From Brachionus koreanus (taxonomy: Eukaryota > Rotifera > Eurotatoria > Ploima > Brachionidae): DNA of 28,619 nucleotides. Shown here in pieces: positions 22,120 to 28,619 of this stretch (its first letter is position 1; each line of letters opens with the position of its first letter). The notes beneath the pieces were generated by a model that saw nothing but the letters and a program-made list of their open reading frames with translations, did no database searches and was not told the origin of the DNA. The DNA is taken from NCBI GenBank assembly GCA_016987375.1, contig PJRA01000182.1:186596-215214 (forward strand), in the 5' to 3' direction. The translations under genes and the position numbers were made by a program.

Positions 22120-25100
22120 ATGCCAGTCGCAAGCGATCCTGTCGAGATATTGCAAGTACGCAAACTGCTTCATTGTGTCCGTACCGACGATTTCAAGCAA
22201 ATTCGGAAGTTGTGTGAAAAAGGAGTGAGCTTTTTGATCAATTACAATGAACCTCAGGAGGGCCAAACTGCTTTAATACTGGCAGCTGTTCACAATAACG
22301 AAAAAATGATTGAGTTTCTCTTAAATATTGGTGCTCATCCAAACATGGTTGATTTTAGAGTAAAACTTTTATTTAAGCTTAACAACAGGTATTCATTTTT
22401 AAATTAAAAATAAAGGGACGAAGTGCTTTAATGAGGGCAGCCGAATTGGGTCATGTACAAGCATTAGAATTATTAAAAAGATCCAAAGCTGATGCAAAAA
22501 TTAGAGATAAGGATGGAAAAGATGTTCTATTTTATTGTCTCTCCGCTCCGACGAATCGACACGATAAATGCATGAAAATTGTTTTAGCAATGGGAGCTGG
22601 AATCAATAACAAAACTGAAGATGGTACGCCAATATTCGTTGAAGCATGTAAAGTTGCCAACGAAAGAAAAGATATGTGTCTTATGTTGTTAGAAGAAGGC
22701 TCAGATCCGTCTTTAATTGAAGAAGTAAGTTCTCTGCTTTTAAATTCAATATTCAAATAATTTTTATTTTAAATAAAATGGATAAATTTAGCAAAGGGCC
22801 AGAATAGATTTGCTTTTAATAAGCTTGATTTTTATTAAATTTAATTTTGTGTTTCATTTTATGCTTAGAAAACAAAATGTTGAGGATTAAGAATTAATTT
22901 AGAATTGCCAGTTTTATTCAAATATTTAATGTAACGTGAATTTGATTCCATATAAAAAAAGAAAAATATTTATTTAAAACATTTTTTCTAAAACCGATGC
23001 CAAAAAATGCATCAATGCTTGTTGCTTTCACAGAATTTATTTTTGTGCAGAAAGCTATTAAATTTCTAGAAATTTGTCATTTTAATTTGATACTAAATTT
23101 TAAAAAGCCAAAAATCTTTAGATCTTACTAGTTCTCCTCATCAGTACCAAATTTCAAAAAAAAAAATTTTTTTCTTGCAATTTATTTTGAATCGAGTCTT
23201 AATAATATCTAAATATACAATAACATTTCAAAGCATTATTTTTAGAACTTTTGCAAAAGAATTGTAATTGTCAAAAAATGCATTGAAATTTGCAATTGCG
23301 CATTTAAAATATTTTGACCATTATTGAAAAACGAAATTTGATCAAAAATTTTACTTTGCCAAACTCTTGATAGAAATCAATAATTTACTAAAAGATAATC
23401 AAAAGTATAAATTTTTTTTGTTGAAAATTTTAAATATAAAAAAATAAAAATTTAAATCAAAATATGTGTAAATATTTTTTTTTTAAATCATTTGTTTTTA
23501 GTTAAGTTTCTAAAAATAAAATTTTTATTAAATTAATAAAATCAAAATTAAAAAAAAAAAAAAAACTAATTTAAAACTTTTCTAAATTCATTGATATTTT
23601 TACTCAAATTTTATAAGATTGAACTAGTTGTTAGAGTTAATAAAATTCGAATGAAGTAATCGGCTTTTTAATTACACTTTTTTATTTTTATCAACTATTT
23701 CATATTGTAATTGCAGTAAAATAACCACACAATGAAATAAATCTAGAAAAGCGCTTCAATATTGTTATTTTGCATCCCAGTTTATGTGTTTTAGATTTGG
23801 TTCAAGTTTTAATTTTTGAATTATGTCTCCATGGATACGCTTTTTATTTTGTGCAGTTAGCCCGAATTAGCTCGACTATTAAGTAAGCGTAATCAGTGGC
23901 TAAAGATAGTTAAAGATAAAAATGCTGAGACCTCTTTCGCACATAGTTTTGGCTATTTTAATGATTATTCTAGACTAATACTAACCAATTTTTTTGAAAA
24001 AATTTTTTTAGTTAAATAATTAAAAATAGAGTTAAATTATTTTATTTATTACAGAAATCGAATAAAAGTGCTCTGCATTATGCAGCTGCGTGTGGTGCTA
24101 AAGAAGTTTGTAGAGCCATATTACAAAAAGGTGCGAACCCGAATGTTTTTGATAAACAAAAACGATCTCCTGCTCACGAAGCTGCTGGTAAAGGCCATTT
24201 TGAAGTGAGTGCTTAGACGATATTTGATTGAAATTTAAATATTTATTCAAGGTCTTAGTTCTGCTTTCGTCGTATGGTGCCCATTTTGATGTCTATGACA
24301 ATAAAGGAAATAATCCGATTCATCTGGCTGCCGATGCAAATGCAGGAAATTGTTGTCGTTTTCTGGCTACCAGAGGATGCAATCCAAAAACTAAAAATGC
24401 CGAAGGAGACACACCAAAAGCTATTGCTAAAGAAAAAAAAGCCAAAGATGCGTCAAAAAATATACGCAAAGGAGAAAAACAATTTTCTAAGCTAATGAAG
24501 CAAACAAATGAGTCCGGTGGTGTAAATTGGTCAATTAGATTGTATGATTATATGTACGAACATCAGGAAAGAATTAAAGATTTGTTTGCTTCATACGATC
24601 CTGAACAAACTGGCAGAATTACTCAAGAAGCGTTTGTCGAGGTCATTTCTAAAGAAGGCTTTCAAAATTTATCCGAAACAGAAGAAATGCAAAAGTTGAT
24701 CATGTCACACGAAAAAGCTAAAGATCAAATCGATTATGAGCTTTTTCTAGCCGGAAAAAAGTACATAAACAAGCAATTTTTGATTAGTTCATTTGAAGGA
24801 AAGAAAAAAAAAAAAAAGAAAGGAAAAGGAAAAAAAGGAAAGACCAAAGTAATAATGCCTATTTGTACATTAGATGAAGGACCACGAATGGGAGCAGGAG
24901 ATCCGCCCGCTATATACCAGCCAAAGCATATTCATTTTACTGATACTAATCGTTTTAATCGCGATCAGCCACCAATTCATCCCCTTCAAGACGATACTGC
25001 TTGGTATTTAAAACATCCAGAGAGAGAATTTATCAAAATAACTAATGCTGCTCACAGTGGAGATCTTCACACTTTATTAGATGCGTTCAAGCGTGGTCTG

Positions 25101-27226
25101 CCAGTCGATGCAAGAGATAAATATTACAAGACTCCTTTGATGGTCGCGGCCTCCAAAGGTGATTTAGAGACTTGTAAATTTTTGTTAGAATGTAACGCTG
25201 ATGTGAATGCTTATGACAATTTTAAATGGACTGCATTGCATCATGCCTGTCATGCTGGATCCCTAGAAGGTATTGATATACATTGATTATTTAACAAAAA
25301 TTAAAGTAAAAAAGGCTCATATTTTGTTGTATTTGGCCTTTACTTTTACACCCAAAATTCATGTATGTTGATTCCAAAAATGCCAAAAAAAACATATCAT
25401 ACTTGTCCATGAAGTCATTTGTCCATGGAAATTTTCAGTGCGTTTTTTGTAAAATGTGATTCATGTGATTTAATTGACTGTCACTAAAACTCTGATTTTA
25501 GGATCTTTTATTTCTCTTTCAGAATATACAAGGTGTTTGATGATGGGTCGGGATAAACTAATAGTGTGTGCTGTAAACCAACAAAAAAAAAAATAAACAA
25601 AAATATATCATAGAAAAATTTTTCTAAAAAGAAAAAAACACTTAAAAAGGCAATGTGAAATCTTAGTACAAAAATTACAGTACAAAAAAAAATTTTTTTC
25701 TAGTTGTGCAAAAATTGTTCTGTAAACAGGACAATGTTGTACAAATTTGTACAAACGAATTCTAAGCTCTGCAAAAACAGTGCAATTTAGTGCAAATTTT
25801 TTTTCTTATATTTTTTTAATTATGTGCATTTTACAGAGAAATGAAGAGTATTTGCAGAATTTAGAATTCGTTTGTACAACATTGTACTGTTTACAAAACC
25901 ATTTTTGCACAACTATAGAAAAATAATTATATACTTTTTCCTTTTTGTACTGTAATTTTTGTACTAAGATTTCACATTGCCCTTAAAAATAGAAAAAAAT
26001 TTGGATGTGTTTTTTGAAGGTATCCTGTGCTATTGATATGCTATTATTTGGTTAATTTTTGGTAATTTGTAATTTAATTTTTAGTCAAGAATTTTTTATT
26101 TCTTTTTTTTACGAAATTGAAGAGTAATGAATTTTACAAAGTTTTACAAACACCAAAGGCTTACTTTTGCTTCAAGTTAAGTGAGTCTAATGAAATGTAA
26201 AAAAGTTTAAATGCCCAAATGGGAATTGAAAATTTTTGTTTAATTTTCTCGACTGAATATGTGGTTCATGATATGTTTCAATTAGATTTCTCAAGAGAAA
26301 AATTTTTTTTTTCCAACACTCAAAGGACAGGTGTCAATTAGACACTTTTTTTTTGCTCATATATCTTTTAAAAGGCTATTCGTACCCATCATAGAGCAAA
26401 ATAAAGGTATTAAATTTACACCGTTTCTTTGAGTGCTGATATTTCAGAAAAAAATTTTTTAATTTTCTCATCAGTAGTAAAATGACGAAATATCAAGAGA
26501 TCTGAGAGCAAATTTTTTAATTATTTTTTTTAAATTATATTTTTGAAGTTGTCAAACTTCTTGTGGAACATGGTGCTAACATTAATGCTCTTTCAATAAC
26601 TGAAACAACGCCTTTTATGAGAGCAGTCGAATCGGCAAGCTTTCCTTGTGTAGAATTTTTGATGGATCAAGGAGCAAAAGTTAATCACGAAAATATTCAA
26701 GGTAAAAAAGACTTAAAATTAAATTTCAATTAACAATTAAATAAAGGTAAGACAGCGTTTGACATTGCAAAAGATTTTGCAGATCCAAGAGTTTATCTAG
26801 CAGTCAAAAACAAATTCGATAGCATTCCAAAGCCAAAAGACGCAAAACCTAAAGCCAAGAAGAAGCCTGAGAAGAAAAAAAGCAAAGAACCAGTATTCAG
26901 GAAAAAAAATTTTTATAATAAATTTTTATAATTATTTTTTTTTTTAGCTAGAATTTAAGGATACATTTTTGCCACCAATTACGATGAAAAAAAGCTCTTA
27001 TTCAAACGCAGAAGCTATGTTAGCTAAGGAATTTTCTGAAAGAGACCGAATAATGTTCAGACCTTTGCATTCTTGGACTGAGCAAGATACTACTGATCAA
27101 ATAATGGAGAAAAAACAACTGATGAGAGAACGGTATGGATGGGAAATTGATTTTGAAGACTTTAAGCTTCCATTTATGAAAAATATTGATAAAAAAATGG
27201 AAAAAATTGGACCTATTGAAGCCTGA
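22120..27226 (+). CDS. ANKEF1: Ankyrin-repeat and EF-hand domain protein 1 (complete, seven exons, 764 aa)
   Basis: Orthologue of ANKEF1, a protein of ankyrin arrays around a central EF-hand. In vertebrates it is reported mainly from testis and ciliated or flagellated cells; its molecular role is poorly defined. Exons: 22120-22359, 22416-22724, 24055-24204, 24252-25269, 26549-26701, 26747-26892, 26948-27226. Introns are 56, 1330, 47, 1279, 45 and 55 bp, all GT..AG with matching phases. The 764 aa compare with about 776 in human. About six ankyrin repeats lie in residues 30-300 ('ALMRAAELGH', 'ALHYAAACGAKEVC', 'PIHLAADANAG'). An EF-hand-like helix-loop-helix is at about 340-370; its loop (349-360) is non-canonical, with Glu at position 3 and Ala at position 12, so calcium binding is doubtful. 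A Lys-rich stretch is near 417-431. 'RFNRDQPPIHPLQDD' is a family signature. Three more repeats follow, then a Lys-rich linker and the conserved 'RERYGWEIDFEDFKLPF' tail. Confidence 0.93.
22725..24054 (+). other. ANKEF1: Long intron 2 of ANKEF1 (1330 bp)
   Basis: Starts GTAAGT after the codons for 'LIEE' and ends TTACAG before 'KSNKSALHYAA'. No coding frame. CAAAAAATGCAT occurs twice (near 23003 and 23273), but I can define no inverted ends or target duplication. Given the 45-56 bp introns elsewhere in this gene, an old insertion is likely but not shown. Confidence 0.7.
25649..25981. mobile_element. 333-bp MITE with perfect 40-bp inverted ends and 8-bp target duplication
   Basis: The ends begin GGCAATGTGAAATCTTAGTA. 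The first 40 bases (25649-25688) equal the reverse complement of the last 40 (25942-25981) with no mismatch. A second inverted block (about 25701-25780 against 25850-25915) matches well with small indels, so most of the element could fold into a hairpin. CTTAAAAA immediately flanks it on both sides (25641-25648 and 25982-25989), a perfect 8-bp target duplication. No coding capacity. An 8-bp duplication fits hAT, P or Merlin-like transposition; the GG start fits Merlin somewhat better, but I cannot decide. Perfect ends and duplication suggest a recent insertion, and it sits in an ANKEF1 intron. Confidence 0.92.
26317..26435. repeat. Small inverted-repeat unit (119 bp), possible second MITE
   Basis: The left arm CACTCAAAGGACAGGTGTCA and the reverse complement of the right arm CACTCAAAGAAACGGTGTAA match at about 16 of 20 positions, with AATT following in both. 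The interior is AT-rich and non-coding. No convincing target duplication is seen, so mobility is inferred only from the inverted ends. Confidence 0.5.
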
Positions 27227-27319
27227 TAAATTTTAATAATAATGCACATTATAACTAACACTGATAAAATTAAAGGTGTCTATTTTTTTCTAAATGTACA
27301 TTAGTGACTAATTAATTTA

Positions 27320-27325
27320 AATAAA
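27320..27325 (+). terminator. Candidate poly(A) signal of ANKEF1
   Basis: AATAAA about 94 bases beyond the TGA at 27224-27226. Positional support only. Confidence 0.4.
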
Positions 27326-27649
27326 AATCTAATTTTTAAAATTTAGTTTATTTATTTTTTGAACAGGGTTTCCAAATACACATTGAACAATTTTAATCAA
27401 ATTGACTATAAATAAATTGAAAAAAAAAAAGCTAAAAGAATTCTTAAAACTAAATGAATTACTTTTATCATTTTTATTTTAAAAATTAAAAAAAACTTTA
27501 TTTCTGATTTAATAAAATTAAATATTTTTGAAAATTTCAAAACGAACTTGAAATTTTTTCAGATTTTTTATAAAGAATTATACTCTTTAATTTTATGATA
27601 AAAAATTACACCATAAATAATAGTCGAGCAATTTTTTAATTAATTTTTG
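27326..27649. other. Short intergenic region between ANKEF1 and SNIP1
   Basis: About 320 bases of AT-rich DNA that must hold the SNIP1 promoter. No TATA box at convincing spacing, RNA gene or repeat is recognisable. Confidence 0.5.
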
Positions 27650-28453
27650 ATGGATAAACGAGACAAAAATAGAAGTGAAAGGCCCCGCCAAGAGTCTAAG
27701 AGCTATGAATATGGTAAAAGCATAAAAAAAGAAGATGAGACAGTTGAAAAGGAAAAGCCTTCACTGGCTCTCAGTGGAAACTTGGCAAAAGATACAAATC
27801 TTGTCAATGGTGTAGTTGTCAAATATAATGAGCCGCCCGAGGCTCGTAAACCACGAAGAAGATGGAGGCTCTATTGTTTTAAGGGAGAAACTGAGTTGCC
27901 TTTTTATCAAATTCATCGTCAATCGGCTTATCTTTTTGGTCGCGATCGACTAGTAGCAGACATTCCAGTTGACCATCCGTCATGTTCAAAACAGCATGCT
28001 GTTTTTCAGTATCGTTTGGTTGAATATAAAAGAAAAGATGATACAACCGGCAGAACAGTTAAACCTTATATAATAGATTTAGGTTCTACGAATGGAACCT
28101 TTGTTAACAATCAGCAAATAGAGGCTCAGCGTTATTTTGAATTAAGAGAAAAAGATACTATAAAATTTGGCTTTAGTTCGAGAGAATATATTTTATTGCA
28201 TGAAGAAAGTAAAAATGATTTGGAAGATTTAGATTATGAATCGTATGATGAAGCAGACAATGAAGAAAAAAAAGAAGAAAGTGAATCTAGCACAACTAGA
28301 AAAGAAAAAAAGAGTGAAATCGAGAACGACGAGATAAATTTAAAAAAGTATAAATCAAAAAAAAAGCATAAAAAATCACGTAGTTCATCGAGCGAGCCGT
28401 CAAGCTCTGAATCTGATGATGATCGAGATAGAAAACGTAAGAAAAAGAGATAA
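27650..28453 (+). CDS. SNIP1: Smad nuclear-interacting protein 1 orthologue, FHA domain (267 aa, single exon)
   Basis: Nuclear FHA-domain protein of spliceosomal complexes. In vertebrates it also dampens TGF-beta and NF-kB signalling and supports microRNA processing. The start is the ATG at 27650; the frame extends one codon further upstream, but only to a TTG. A short basic N-terminus leads to 'GVVVKYNEPPEARKPRRRWRL' and then the FHA domain (about residues 90-180). Hallmarks are 'AYLFGRDRLVADIPVDHPS', 'CSKQHAVFQYRLVEYKR', 'YIIDLGSTNGTFVNNQQIE' and 'KEKDTIKFGFSSREYILLHE'-like text. Gly-Arg, Ser-x-x-His and the final Asn-Gly-Thr, which form the phosphopeptide site, are all present. An acidic linker and a Lys/Ser-rich RS-like tail (about 230-267, 'RSSSSEPSSSESDDDRDR') follow. 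The vertebrate protein, about 400 aa, has its RS-rich part N-terminal, so the layout differs here. No introns. Confidence 0.94.
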   Translation: MDKRDKNRSERPRQESKSYEYGKSIKKEDETVEKEKPSLALSGNLAKDTNLVNGVVVKYNEPPEARKPRRRWRLYCFKGETELPFYQIHRQSAYLFGRDRLVADIPVDHPSCSKQHAVFQYRLVEYKRKDDTTGRTVKPYIIDLGSTNGTFVNNQQIEAQRYFELREKDTIKFGFSSREYILLHEESKNDLEDLDYESYDEADNEEKKEESESSTTRKEKKSEIENDEINLKKYKSKKKHKKSRSSSSEPSSSESDDDRDRKRKKKR

Positions 28454-28500
28454 AAATTTCACGAGTAAAAACTAGATTAAAATTTTTGTAAATCAAAGTA

Positions 28501-28506
28501 AATAAA
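28501..28506 (+). terminator. Candidate poly(A) signal of SNIP1
   Basis: AATAAA 48 bases after the stop codon, followed by more AT-rich sequence. Positional support. Confidence 0.4.
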
Positions 28507-28619
28507 ATAAACTCAAAATAGAGCATAAAAATTTTATTCATTTTTTTTTTATTTTAAAAAATTTTATTTTATAATACATTCCATTTTCCTGTTCGATGAT
28601 AAGATGACATAACTTTGTG

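Larger units (their letters stand above)
25270..26548 (+). other. ANKEF1: Long intron 4 of ANKEF1 (1279 bp)
   Basis: Splits a Val codon in the penultimate ankyrin-repeat region (donor G|GTATTG, acceptor GAAG|TT). It contains a well-defined 333-bp MITE and a smaller inverted-repeat unit, listed separately. The rest is AT-rich with no coding frame. Confidence 0.85.

Noticed and set aside
22066..22756. Minus-strand frames at 22066-22266 and 22532-22756
   Set aside because: Antisense to ANKEF1 exons 1 and 2, which encode clear ankyrin repeats.
24274..24495. Alternative-frame 73-codon plus-strand frame
   Set aside because: It lies within ANKEF1 exon 4 in the wrong frame; the ankyrin and EF-hand frame is unambiguous.
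28296..28541. Minus-strand 81-codon frame
   Set aside because: Antisense to the Ser/Lys-rich tail and 3' flank of SNIP1; its Phe/Leu/Ser composition is the mirror of that low-complexity region.

Overview
This is an AT-rich eukaryotic window (roughly three quarters A+T by eye), almost certainly from a small-genome invertebrate animal. The recognisable genes are metazoan: a class IA PI3-kinase catalytic subunit with an adaptor-binding domain, the acetyl-CoA transporter SLC33A1, ANKEF1, and SNIP1. Most introns are 45-72 bp with GT..AG ends. The composition, tiny introns and abundant degraded DNA transposons would fit a monogonont rotifer such as Brachionus, but that is an inference and the species is not shown by the sequence.

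Layout. From 1 to about 9.7 kb the DNA is gene-poor. It holds two genes I do not recognise: a two-exon plus-strand gene at 1102-1751 and a single-exon minus-strand gene at 3974-4894. Each has a plausible TATA box and poly(A) signal. Around them are copies of two degenerate dispersed repeat families and simple repeats. SLC33A1 (minus, 9752-11619) can be assembled completely in six exons (523 aa). From 12.3 to 15.0 kb lies a block of mobile DNA: an 876-bp element with 40-bp terminal inverted repeats, a tRNA-like SINE or tRNA-pseudogene remnant, and a broken FLYWCH/MULE transposase gene. From 15155 to 19315 (minus) a complete class IA PI3K p110 gene can be assembled in 19 exons (1058 aa), with all catalytic motifs intact. 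Between it and ANKEF1 is a decayed mariner-type transposase. ANKEF1 (plus, 22120-27226) assembles in seven exons (764 aa). Two of its introns exceed 1.2 kb, and one contains a 333-bp MITE with perfect 40-bp inverted ends and a perfect 8-bp target duplication. SNIP1 (plus, 27650-28453) is a single exon.

The four recognised genes act in unrelated processes: Golgi/ER acetyl-CoA import, lipid signalling, a protein family linked to cilia or sperm, and nuclear RNA processing and transcription. There is no sign of an operon or a co-functional cluster. I find no new multi-gene system here. The most notable material is the transposon content, the two orphan genes, and the exact micro-intron gene models, several of whose junctions could only be fixed from reading frame and family similarity recalled from memory.
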